Assembly (NCBI GenBank): GCA_003525905.1
Contig: DQIA01000101.1
Span: 1-5,640, forward strand
Direction of reading: 5' to 3'
Length of the DNA: 5,640 nt
From: Clostridiales bacterium
GTDB taxonomy: Bacteria; Bacillota; Clostridia; Oscillospirales; Oscillospiraceae
A program made the position numbers and the translations under genes. This document shows, piece after piece, positions 1 through 5,110 of this stretch. Position 1 is the stretch's first letter. Every line of letters begins with the position of its first letter. Under the pieces are notes generated by a model. It ran no database searches and was not told the DNA's origin. It worked only from the letters and a program-made list of their open reading frames with translations.

Positions 1-160
1 GAGCGCCGCTACAGACGCAATTGGTATATACCATTTTAACGGCAGCCAGTACGAATTGGGAGTACACCGCCGGGAGCGGCATGCCGCTCCCCTACAAGGC
101 GTGTGCGGTCGGCAGAGTGCCGCTGCATTCCCATCCGCGATCCGATACGACTACGCAAAA
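1..160. other. Unassigned left edge, no supported gene
   Basis: No gene can be supported in this stretch. One plus-strand frame is open from base 2 to a stop at 245-247. It begins with a plausible-looking segment (IGIYHFNGSQYELG) but then runs through a palindromic repeat and into the end of the convergent spoIIQ-like gene, so its downstream part is probably not coding. A second plus frame ends at a TAA at 37-39 and might be the last dozen codons of a gene cut by the window edge. Neither has enough sequence to judge. A minus-strand ATG at 34 has no ribosome binding site. Confidence 0.5.
72..91. repeat. 20-bp perfect palindrome, REP-like intergenic element
   Basis: GGGAGCGGC, the bases AT, and GCCGCTCCC form a perfect self-complementary 20-mer. 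It is followed directly by CCTACAAGG, and a second small hairpin lies further on (CGGCA at 110-114, TGCCG at 118-122). Compact GC-rich palindromes flanked by a CTACA/TGTAG edge are, from general experience, dispersed between genes in many gut Clostridia. Whether this copy belongs to such a family cannot be shown from one copy. It lies beyond the terminator of the spoIIQ-like gene. Confidence 0.5.
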
Positions 161-182
161 AGGACGGCCGGGCGGCCGTCCT
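157..182 (-). terminator. Rho-independent terminator of the spoIIQ-like gene
   Basis: AGGACGGCC and GGCCGTCCT (161-169, 174-182) form a perfect stem around a four-base GGGC loop. On the minus strand the stem is followed by TTTTGCG. It begins about 20 bases after the stop codon of the spoIIQ-like gene. On the plus strand a T-rich run (through about 199) follows the same stem, so the hairpin could also stop transcription arriving from the left edge. Confidence 0.8.
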
Positions 183-201
183 CTGCTTTGTTCGTTTTTG
201 T

Positions 202-855
202 TCACTGCCAGTATTCTGCCGGGTCCTCCGGCGTATTGCCGTTATAGAGAGCGAAATGCACATGCGGCGCGTCGCCTGTCTCCGTCAGGGCCGTCTGGCC
301 GACCGTGCCGAGGCGCTGCCCGGCGCGGACCGTGTCGCCCACGGCGACATCCGGCTCCTCGGAGAGGTTGGCATAGTGCGTCGTGAAGCCGCCGCTGTGG
401 CGCAGCACGACGGTCGTGCCGTAGCGCTCGTCCTCATAGATCGTGTAGACAGTCCCGTCTGCCGCGGCGCAGACCGGATCGCCGAGTGCCGCGGCCAGAT
501 CGAGGCCCTCGTGCGTGCGCCAGTCGCGCGTCGTCGCATTGTAGGCCAGATGGTCCGCCGCAAAGCCTCCCGTCTGCTCGCCCGCCACCGGCGGCTGCAG
601 GCGCAGCGTCGGCTCCGCAGCCTCCGTGCCCGGCTCCGGGCCGTCCGTCGCCACAACGTTTTCCGCGTGCTCCGTGGCCCGCACGCCCGGTGGGACCGTG
701 GCGCGCTCCGTGCTCAGATGGACCTGCTGGTCGCTGTTTTTTCCGGAAAGAAGAAGATAGCCCGATACTCCGATCGCTACTGCGCAAAGGAGCAGGACTA
801 TGTAGTAGCCCTTCTCCTTCACAAAGCGGCCGAAGCCGTTTTCCTTGTTTTGCAT
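202..855 (-). CDS. spoIIQ: SpoIIQ-like membrane-anchored M23 (LytM) peptidase
   Basis: This 217-residue protein has a short basic cytoplasmic end, one membrane segment at about residues 17-36, a low-complexity linker (about 40-95), and a C-terminal LytM/peptidase M23 domain (about 97-210). The zinc and catalytic residues are all visible: H115 and D119 in HEGLD, H160 in THYANL, and H198 and H200 in HVHF. In sporulation, SpoIIQ sits in the forespore membrane and forms a channel-like complex with mother-cell SpoIIIAH across the intermembrane space. Bacillus subtilis SpoIIQ lacks the first zinc ligand, whereas clostridial versions such as that of C. difficile keep it; this one resembles the latter. 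The ATG at 855 was chosen over one 18 bases upstream because GGAGG lies seven bases before it, and because the predicted transcript begins downstream of the earlier ATG. The sigma-F type promoter supports the identity. A vegetative M23 cell-wall hydrolase is the main alternative. Confidence 0.85.
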   Translation of the reverse strand: MQNKENGFGRFVKEKGYYIVLLLCAVAIGVSGYLLLSGKNSDQQVHLSTERATVPPGVRATEHAENVVATDGPEPGTEAAEPTLRLQPPVAGEQTGGFAADHLAYNATTRDWRTHEGLDLAAALGDPVCAAADGTVYTIYEDERYGTTVVLRHSGGFTTHYANLSEEPDVAVGDTVRAGQRLGTVGQTALTETGDAPHVHFALYNGNTPEDPAEYWQ

Positions 856-862
856 ATTAGCA

Positions 863-867
863 CCTCC
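863..867 (-). promoter_or_regulatory. RBS deciding the spoIIQ-like start
   Basis: GGAGG on the minus strand stands seven bases before the ATG at 855. An in-frame ATG at 873 lies upstream of this site and has no Shine-Dalgarno sequence of its own. This sets the start at 855. Confidence 0.85.
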
Positions 868-874
868 GAGCATG

Positions 875-903
875 AGTATCGCCCGGCGGGAAATTTTTTA
901 TAC
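875..903 (-). promoter_or_regulatory. Sigma-F (or sigma-G) type forespore promoter
   Basis: On the minus strand GTATA (903-899) is followed after exactly 15 bases by GGCGATACT (883-875). The known B. subtilis sigma-F pattern is roughly GYWTA, about 15 bases, then GGNNANAMT, and every specified position fits. Transcription would start near base 868 and leave a very short leader of about 13 bases that begins right at the ribosome binding site. B. subtilis spoIIQ is transcribed by sigma-F, so promoter and gene identity support each other. Sigma-F and sigma-G motifs overlap, so sigma-G use is also possible. Confidence 0.75.
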
Positions 904-946
904 CTGTTTCCCTCGACGATTTTCGGACGGTCTCTCCGGACGGATG

Positions 947-955
947 CGCTATACT
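947..955 (+). promoter_or_regulatory. Possible -10 element upstream of the secreted-protein gene
   Basis: TATACT at 950-955 resembles a vegetative -10, and the longer CGCTATACT also matches eight of nine positions of the forespore GGNNANAMT pattern. No convincing -35 of either type is found at the right spacing (ACGGT lies where one is expected). The element is 30 bases upstream of the ATG at 986. This is a weak call. Confidence 0.3.
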
Positions 956-985
956 GGCGGCATCTTATCGAAGGAGGCAAAAATC

Positions 986-1645
986 ATGCAAAAGAAAGCA
1001 GCAAGGCTTTGCTGCGCCATTCTGCTCATGGCGGTCGCCATCGCCGCCTCCATGGGCCTGATGAGCGCCGTTTTCGCGGCGCAGAGCCTGCGCACACCGG
1101 ACATACAGGCCGCAGAGGCTCCGACGGAAGCGCCGCTTATGCTCGTGCGCGTGCTGTTCTGCACGGACGGCGAGATCAGCGAGATCACCATTCAGGACGA
1201 GGGCGGGCAGGAGCTGCAGCGCCTCATCCCCGGCCGGGACGGCAGCGCCGTCAGCGCGCGGCTGGAGCCGGGCCGCTACCGCGCCGTGACGACGCTGGGC
1301 GAGGCCGTCTTTACCCTTCTGCCGAACGCATCCGTCCGCGCGGAATCCGGCCCGTGCTGGTCCGACGGCGAGCAGCTCCATCTGACGGCCGTTCCGGTCG
1401 GCTCCGTGCTCGTGCAGCGGTCGCTCGCCGCCGGGGAGCGGGGCTGTCTGGAATTCACGCTGACGGACAACGAGGGCTTCGAGCGCCGCGCCGTCGTCTA
1501 CCCCGACGGGGCAGGAAACGCCCGCTGCAGCCTGTTCGGCGTGCCGCTCGGCACAACATACGCCCTGCTGGAAAACGGCGTCCAGCGCGCCACCGTCACG
1601 CTGACGGCGGACGAGCCGGAGCAGCTCGTCCGGCTCGCGCCCTGA
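986..1645 (+). CDS. Secreted protein with Cna-B/SpaA-like beta-sandwich units
   Basis: This 219-residue protein begins with a clear export signal: KK near the start, a hydrophobic run at about residues 7-31, and an AVFAAQ cleavage-like site. The rest has the feel of extracellular beta domains. The C-terminal unit (about 150-219) reads CLEFTLTDNEG, then PDGAGNA, then FGVPLGTTYALLEN, the same order as in Cna-B/SpaA prealbumin-like repeats (FTLTD..G, then a glycine turn, then GLPAGTYTLTE). A first unit (about 50-118) shows a shorter version ending in LEPGRYRA. No LPXTG sorting signal and no lipobox cysteine is evident, so the protein is probably released or retained by an uncleaved signal. The start at 986 has AAGGAGG eight bases upstream. 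The gene is divergent from the spoIIQ-like gene and separated by 130 bases. Its function is not recognised, and the fold is an inference from pattern only. Confidence 0.75.
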   Translation: MQKKAARLCCAILLMAVAIAASMGLMSAVFAAQSLRTPDIQAAEAPTEAPLMLVRVLFCTDGEISEITIQDEGGQELQRLIPGRDGSAVSARLEPGRYRAVTTLGEAVFTLLPNASVRAESGPCWSDGEQLHLTAVPVGSVLVQRSLAAGERGCLEFTLTDNEGFERRAVVYPDGAGNARCSLFGVPLGTTYALLENGVQRATVTLTADEPEQLVRLAP

Positions 1646-1685
1646 GAACCCTGTCGAATTGTCAGATTCTGTTGGCAAGCTCCGA

Positions 1686-1715
1686 TTGACATTGCACGAA
1701 CCTGCCTGCTATAAT
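1686..1715 (+). promoter_or_regulatory. Strong vegetative promoter of the ECF sigma operon
   Basis: TTGACA (1686-1691) and TATAAT (1710-1715) are both perfect consensus hexamers, 18 bases apart, and the -10 is preceded by TGC, making it an extended -10. Transcription should start at about 1721-1723. This implies housekeeping sigma-A transcription of the sigma/anti-sigma operon. I saw no ECF-type autoregulatory promoter (an AAC-type -35 with a CGTC-type -10) in the same region. Confidence 0.85.
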
Positions 1716-1722
1716 AAGGGCA

Positions 1723-1801
1723 GTACCGCACAGGATATCACGCTCCGGAGCCGTGCGGTGCAGACCCGACGCACAACCCGATCCCGCGGCCATGCGGCCG
1801 C
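1723..1801 (+). promoter_or_regulatory. Structured 5' leader of the sigma operon
   Basis: The leader of about 100 bases holds two inverted repeats. ACCGCAC (1725-1731) pairs with GTGCGGT (1753-1759), and one G-U and one G-C pair extend the stem back to 1723, next to the predicted transcript start. Its loop contains the palindrome CTCCGGAG (1743-1750). A second stem, GCGGCC (1786-1791) with GGCCGC (1796-1801) around ATGC, ends about ten bases before the weak GGTGA ribosome binding site (1811-1815). Such placement could affect translation or transcript stability. No known riboswitch was recognised. Confidence 0.45.
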
Positions 1802-1820
1802 ACAAAGGCTGGTGAAGCGC

Positions 1821-2366
1821 ATGGAGGCCAATGCCTTTTTGGAAGCGCTGTACAATGCAAATTATGAACGGCTGTATATCTACGCCGAGAACCTCCTTTT
1901 CAATGCCGCCTACGCCGAAGAGGCCGTGCAGGAGACCTTCTTCGAGGCTGTCCGCAAGCAGGACGCGCTCATGCGCCATGCAAAGCCGGAGGCCTGGCTG
2001 ATGGAGACGCTCAAGAACAAGATCCGCGTCGGCAGCCGCCGCCGGGCGCTGGAGGCCCTGTACTTCATCTCGCTCGAGCAGGATCTTGCGCAGGAGAGCA
2101 AAAAACTCGCCGTGGAGGACCGGCCGTTCGGCTCGATCAACGAGCTGCTCGACGCCATCCGCGCCCTGCTGCCGCCGGAGGACTATCGTCTGCTCTGCCG
2201 CATCACGTTGGAAGGAGCAACGCATCTGGAGGTTGCCAAGGAGCTCGGCATCTCGGTCTGGAGCAGCCAGAAACGGCTGCAGCGCATCCGCAAAAAGCTC
2301 TGCAAGCAGCTTTTGCCAAATAAAAGTAAAAAAATTTCCGAAAACATGTCCGTTTTGCGTTTCTGA
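1821..2366 (+). CDS. ECF-type RNA polymerase sigma factor
   Basis: This 181-residue protein has the two-domain layout of extracytoplasmic-function sigma factors. Region 2 (about residues 5-72) has the typical LYNANYERLYIYAENLL helix followed by AEEAVQETFFEAV, the counterpart of the DAEDIVQETF core-binding and -10 recognition segment, and then AWLMETLKNKI. Region 4 (about 106-162) has the LLDAIRALLPPEDYRLL lead-in and a helix-turn-helix ending LEVAKELGISVWSSQKRLQRIRKKL. In the HTH the usual GT(S/A)V/R-K pattern is altered to ISVWSSQKRLQR. It would direct polymerase to a small regulon in response to an envelope signal. The ATG at 1821 follows a modest GGTGA site five bases away; the open frame upstream reaches past the promoter and is not coding. 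The anti-sigma-like gene follows 31 bases later. Confidence 0.85.
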   Translation: MEANAFLEALYNANYERLYIYAENLLFNAAYAEEAVQETFFEAVRKQDALMRHAKPEAWLMETLKNKIRVGSRRRALEALYFISLEQDLAQESKKLAVEDRPFGSINELLDAIRALLPPEDYRLLCRITLEGATHLEVAKELGISVWSSQKRLQRIRKKLCKQLLPNKSKKISENMSVLRF

Positions 2367-2397
2367 AGAAATATAGGGATGAAGGGAGGAATTTCAT

Positions 2398-3258
2398 ATG
2401 GCCGATCAACCAACCGAAGCCCGACTCGCACTGTACCGCAAATTATCAACCGAACATCTTCAGACGCTTCTGCGCAGCGATCTGGACGGCCCGCCGCTGG
2501 ATGAGGCGACCGTTGACAGCATTTTGACCGTTCTGGCCGAGCGCCGCAGGACTCCGGCCGACACGTCCGCCGCATGGCAGGATTTCTCCGCCTATTATTC
2601 CACCCCGGACTCCCCCGGCGCTCCGGTCCGACGCACCCGCGCGCACCTGCAGAAGGCCTACACCCGCCTCCGCATCCCGATCCGCGTGGTGTCCGCCGCC
2701 GCGGCCATGTTTATCCTGATCTTCGCTCTGTTCCCCCGCGTCGAGACCGGCGCAAGCGACGCTCCGAACGCCTATATCACCTGGACGGACGAGTATCTCA
2801 AGATCGACGCTCTGCCGCATGCAGGCTGGAGCCTGCCGCAGGGCGGCGAGTACCACACGGACAACGCGGGCCTGCAGCAGCTGCACGACGCGCTGGCAGC
2901 CTACGGCGTGACCGGCGTCGTCCCGTCCTGGGTCCCCGAGGGCGCCGTGCTGGCGGAGTATGACTTTGGAGACGAATTCGCCGGTACCACCTCGTTCTAT
3001 GCCTTCTTCTCCCTGCCGGACGGCACAGGCTTCAGCATGGATTTCACGATCTTCGCGGAGCCTTCCGCAATGGAGGGGAGCTGGATCGTGAAGGACGAGC
3101 GGCCCGTTAGTTACTTCACGTTGGGGGACGTCGGGTACTACCAATACACGAACAACGCTTCCACGGGCATCTGCTGGCTGAACGGCCGTGTTTCCGGTCT
3201 GGTCTGCGGCAAGGTCCCGGCGGAAGTGATCCGCTCCATTGTCTATTCCATACACTAA
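2398..3258 (+). CDS. Membrane anti-sigma-like protein, DUF4367-like C-terminal region
   Basis: This 286-residue protein probably holds the preceding sigma factor at the membrane until a signal is sensed. Residues 1-92 are cytoplasmic and include a short helical segment (LSTEHLQTLLRSDLDG, then DEATVDSILTVLAERR), as seen in many clostridial sigma partners. One membrane helix lies at about 94-113. The outer part (about 115-286) has a pattern like DUF4367: WVPEGAVLAEYDF, then LPDGTGFSMDFTIF, then ICWLNGRVSGLVCGKVPAEVIRSIVYSI. The HxxxCxxC motif of zinc anti-sigma factors is absent, so binding must be of another kind. AAGGGAGG stands seven bases before the ATG. The position directly after a sigma gene is the main evidence for the anti-sigma role; the sequence shows topology, not function. 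Confidence 0.75.
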   Translation: MADQPTEARLALYRKLSTEHLQTLLRSDLDGPPLDEATVDSILTVLAERRRTPADTSAAWQDFSAYYSTPDSPGAPVRRTRAHLQKAYTRLRIPIRVVSAAAAMFILIFALFPRVETGASDAPNAYITWTDEYLKIDALPHAGWSLPQGGEYHTDNAGLQQLHDALAAYGVTGVVPSWVPEGAVLAEYDFGDEFAGTTSFYAFFSLPDGTGFSMDFTIFAEPSAMEGSWIVKDERPVSYFTLGDVGYYQYTNNASTGICWLNGRVSGLVCGKVPAEVIRSIVYSIH

Positions 3259-3270
3259 ACGGAGGTATCC

Positions 3271-3687
3271 ATGAAGCGCGTTCTTTCTCTTGTACTGATC
3301 CTTTCCCTGCTGGCAGCCGCGCTGTGCCTGCCGGCCGCCGCGCGCAGCAGCGATTACATCAGCCGCTCAGATGCGTTGATCGCCAAAAGCGGTACGAACT
3401 CGATCTCGATCAAGACCACGACCGGCTCAGGCTCTTCCATGACCAGCATTGGCGTCACCACGATCGTCATCGAGCAGTCCGCAAACGGGACGAGCTGGAC
3501 CCCGGTCCGCACCTATTCCTCGCGCTACACGGCCGCCATGCTGGGCCACAACGTGATGACCCATACCTATACGCAGACCTACACCGGCCCCGTGAACTAT
3601 TCCTACCGCGCACTCGTCACATTCTACGCCGCCGATAAAAACGGCAGCGACAGCTTCTCGCTGTACAGCGCAGTCGTCAAGCTGTAA
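3271..3687 (+). CDS. Small secreted protein, DUF6147-like
   Basis: This 138-residue protein starts with a classic signal peptide (MKRVLSLVLILSLLAAALCLPAAA), with likely cleavage after residue 24. The mature part is serine- and threonine-rich and predicted to be all beta: SSDYISRSDALI, then SISIKTTTGS, then MTSIGVTTIVIEQSANGTSWTPVRTY, then a late YSYRALVTFYAADKNGSDS. This resembles the small exported proteins grouped as DUF6147 in gut Clostridia; I recall that family by its general pattern and did not check it. It has no catalytic motif and no cysteine in the mature part. It starts 12 bases after the anti-sigma stop with GGAGG at 3261-3265, so it is the third gene of the sigma operon and is a likely surface or exported effector of it. 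Confidence 0.75.
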   Translation: MKRVLSLVLILSLLAAALCLPAAARSSDYISRSDALIAKSGTNSISIKTTTGSGSSMTSIGVTTIVIEQSANGTSWTPVRTYSSRYTAAMLGHNVMTHTYTQTYTGPVNYSYRALVTFYAADKNGSDSFSLYSAVVKL

Positions 3688-3692
3688 AAGCG

Positions 3693-3725
3693 CAGCCCCG
3701 CTCTTGCCGAGCGGGGCTGTTTTTT
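3693..3725 (+). terminator. Strong terminator of the sigma operon
   Basis: CAGCCCCGCTC and GAGCGGGGCTG form an 11-bp perfect stem around TTGCC, followed by six T residues (3720-3725). The stem begins five bases after the stop codon of the small secreted protein. It separates the operon from the convergent chaperone gene. Confidence 0.92.
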
Positions 3726-3740
3726 CCCATTATATTCCGG

Positions 3741-3785
3741 AAAAGCCAGCAGGGCACGCTGGGCCAGAAGCCCGCGTGTTCTGCT
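3741..3785 (-). terminator. Probable terminator of the toxin-antitoxin-chaperone operon
   Basis: Read on the minus strand, AGCAG, CACGC and GGGC pair in turn with GCCC, GCGTG and CTGCT around a TTCTG loop, with a small bulge and a small internal loop. The stem is followed by GGC and then TTTT (3744-3741). It starts about 12 bases after the chaperone stop codon. The T run is short, so termination may be partial, and the neighbouring convergent terminator may help. Confidence 0.55.
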
Positions 3786-3797
3786 TTTCTGCTGCGT

Positions 3798-4205
3798 TTA
3801 CGCCTCTTCGGTGGAATCCAGCAGCGCGTTGATGTTCATCGGCGGCAGCATGACCGGATGCAGCCCCGGCTGTGTTGTCAGCAGGGAGATCTGGCTCCGG
3901 ATATAGGGGAACATGATCGCCACGGTATTGGCCTTGAGGATGCGCTCGTTCAGGTCCCGATCAAGCTCAAAATTTTCGATCGTAAAAATGCCGACGGTAT
4001 CCAGCCGTATGCGGACGCTGCCCGTTTTATTTTCGACTGCGGTCCGGATCATCACGCGGAATTTTGCGGAGTCCTTTTTGTTCTTTGCGTATTCGATATG
4101 AAACGAAACGTCATATTCTGTGTTGCTGTCCTCCCGGCTTTGCTCAAAATCAAAGCTGGAGAAATACAGCTCGTCCATCTGCAGCATGCAGTCTCTGCGT
4201 TCCAT
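3798..4205 (-). CDS. SecB-like chaperone of a toxin-antitoxin-chaperone system
   Basis: This 135-residue cytoplasmic protein is recognised by its C-terminal half. NTVAIMFPYIRSQISLLT, then TQPGLHPVMLPPMNINALL (about residues 93-129), matches the SecB signature of the form N.VA.LFPY.R..VS.LT...G.P...LPP.NF.AL. The N-terminal half is predicted to be beta-rich (YDVSFHIEYA, FRVMIRTAV, VRIRLDTVGIFTIENF), also as in SecB. SecB is a tetrameric export chaperone of Proteobacteria. Solitary SecB-like proteins elsewhere are mostly the third gene of TAC modules, where they hold the unstable antitoxin in a folded state. Here it follows the antitoxin gene by 11 bases, with GGAGG (4216-4212) touching the antitoxin stop codon, so translation is probably coupled. 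That tight linkage favours the TAC role over general secretion. Its GC content is visibly lower than in the genes to the left. Confidence 0.85.
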   Translation of the reverse strand: MERRDCMLQMDELYFSSFDFEQSREDSNTEYDVSFHIEYAKNKKDSAKFRVMIRTAVENKTGSVRIRLDTVGIFTIENFELDRDLNERILKANTVAIMFPYIRSQISLLTTQPGLHPVMLPPMNINALLDSTEEA

Positions 4206-4216
4206 CCCTGTCCTCC

Positions 4217-4594
4217 TTAAAAAACGGCCGCCCAGATGTTTCTCCGGACCTTTGCCGCTGTCTTCACTGTTCCGTTGATCACCTTCCGGTCGATCGGCGT
4301 ATAGTCGTCGGTCTCCGTCTTTCCGGAAACCGCCTGTACCTTGTACAGCCGCCCGATCAGCTCCGGATCATCGCGAAGCAGCTTCAGCAGCACGGCACTG
4401 CTGCCGCTGACCTTATTCACGCCCTGCTCCCACTTTTCAATGGTCTTTTTCTTCACGCCCATGATATTGGCCAGCGCGGCCTGCGTCAGCCTGTGATCCG
4501 CCCGGAACAGCTTTACATAAGCTCCGTCCACAGCGGTTTCCGGAAAGGATACCTCGACCCTTTTGGACCCCAGCAACTTATTGATATCGATCAT
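4217..4594 (-). CDS. HTH (XRE/HigA-MqsA type) antitoxin with extended C-terminal tail
   Basis: This 125-residue protein has a central helix-turn-helix at about residues 24-75. AYVKLFRADHRLTQAALANI, then GVKKKTIEKWEQGVNKVSG, then LLKLLRDDPEL is the standard pattern of HigA/MqsA/NadS-like antitoxins (VK..R...LTQ..FA...GVS..TV..WE.G...PSG.A..LL). It would neutralise the toxin encoded just upstream and repress the operon. Beyond the DNA-binding part a tail of about 40 residues (84-125) ends in RRNIWAAVF, with exposed hydrophobic residues. In mycobacterial HigA1 a comparable C-terminal extension, the chaperone addiction domain, makes the antitoxin depend on SecB; by analogy this tail may do the same. 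The ATG at 4594 has GAAGAGG six bases upstream. The toxin stop is 32 bases before it. Confidence 0.85.
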   Translation of the reverse strand: MIDINKLLGSKRVEVSFPETAVDGAYVKLFRADHRLTQAALANIMGVKKKTIEKWEQGVNKVSGSSAVLLKLLRDDPELIGRLYKVQAVSGKTETDDYTPIDRKVINGTVKTAAKVRRNIWAAVF

Positions 4595-4626
4595 GATAAA
4601 CCTCTTCCCAAACGGTTTTCCTGTTT

Positions 4627-5064
4627 TTATGGCTTTTCTTCTGCCTGTATGGCCTCCAGAGAGCGCTCGTATTCATCGACCAGTCCGTCCAGCTGATTCC
4701 GGTCGCTCCGACTGATGTTCTCCGCTTCTCCATGCGCATGCCGGTAAATGTGCAGCAAAAACGCACTGCTGTGCACATAATCGACCAACACGATGCACCG
4801 GTAGCCATTTGACTTTCCTGCGTCACGCCGGACATCCACGACCCTAATCTTAGCACAGGTAGCCTGTCGCTTTCTGCCCCAATGAAGGGAGACCGCAGTC
4901 GGTGGACGGTCCAACCCCAGATAAATTTCGTTGGCAAGCTCCTCGGCGATCTCCTGCCTTGTCTGTTCGTCTATATTTTTCAGGTCTTTCTTTAGATTAT
5001 ACGGCGTTCTTCTGCACAGTTCTTCCAAAGCCGCCGGATCATAGTAGACACGAAACGTTCCCAC
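4627..5064 (-). CDS. RelE/HigB-like toxin
   Basis: This 145-residue protein lies directly upstream of the HTH antitoxin. Its C-terminal half has the RelE/ParE superfamily pattern: KIRVVDVRRDAGKSNGYRCIVLVDY, then HSSAFLLHIYRHAHGEAENIS, then DRNQLDGLVDEYERSL (about residues 72-136). It is basic in the central strand region (R66, R74, R79, R80, K84, R89), as expected for mRNA-cleaving members that act at the ribosome. The N-terminal half (about 1-60) is mostly helical and longer than in the smallest RelE proteins. The start is GTG at 5064, with GGAGG six bases upstream (5075-5071). It opens a three-gene operon with its own promoter. Toxin first and antitoxin second is the HigBA order, and fits the TAC reading. 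The activity, such as ribosome-dependent mRNA cleavage, is inferred from family only. Confidence 0.8.
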   Translation of the reverse strand: MGTFRVYYDPAALEELCRRTPYNLKKDLKNIDEQTRQEIAEELANEIYLGLDRPPTAVSLHWGRKRQATCAKIRVVDVRRDAGKSNGYRCIVLVDYVHSSAFLLHIYRHAHGEAENISRSDRNQLDGLVDEYERSLEAIQAEEKP

Positions 5065-5088
5065 AGCTTTCCTCCTCTGTGCAGGTTG

Positions 5089-5103
5089 CCCTATTCAATA
5101 GGG
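5089..5103. promoter_or_regulatory. Candidate operator of the toxin-antitoxin-chaperone operon
   Basis: CCCTATT and AATAGGG form a perfect inverted repeat around one central C. An overlapping shorter repeat, AATA-GGG-TATT, extends it to 5107, and TATTC recurs at 5092-5096 and 5104-5108. It lies just downstream of the -10 at about +2 to +16 of the predicted transcript, ahead of the toxin ribosome binding site. That is a typical place for binding by an autoregulatory HTH antitoxin. Confidence 0.6.
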
Positions 5104-5110
5104 TATTCGT

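Noticed and set aside
965..1678. A 237-codon minus-strand open frame opposite the secreted-protein gene
   Set aside because: It has no RBS and no recognisable domain. The plus strand has a signal peptide and a good RBS.
103..1689. A 528-codon plus-strand open frame spanning the first two genes
   Set aside because: It is the GC-rich antisense and off-frame shadow of the spoIIQ-like gene and the secreted-protein gene. Its translation is arginine- and alanine-rich with no domain pattern, and it crosses a divergent promoter region.
2446..3255. A 269-codon minus-strand open frame opposite the anti-sigma-like gene
   Set aside because: No ribosome binding site was found, its composition is that of a shadow frame, and the plus-strand gene has a clear RBS, membrane segment and operon position.
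3798..4205. Reading the SecB-like gene as the general export chaperone SecB
   Set aside because: The host looks like a Firmicute, where SecB-dependent export is not standard, and the gene is tightly linked to a toxin-antitoxin pair.
4064..4696. A 210-codon plus-strand open frame across the antitoxin and toxin genes
   Set aside because: It is antisense to two recognisable genes and spans their junction; its translation shows no family pattern.
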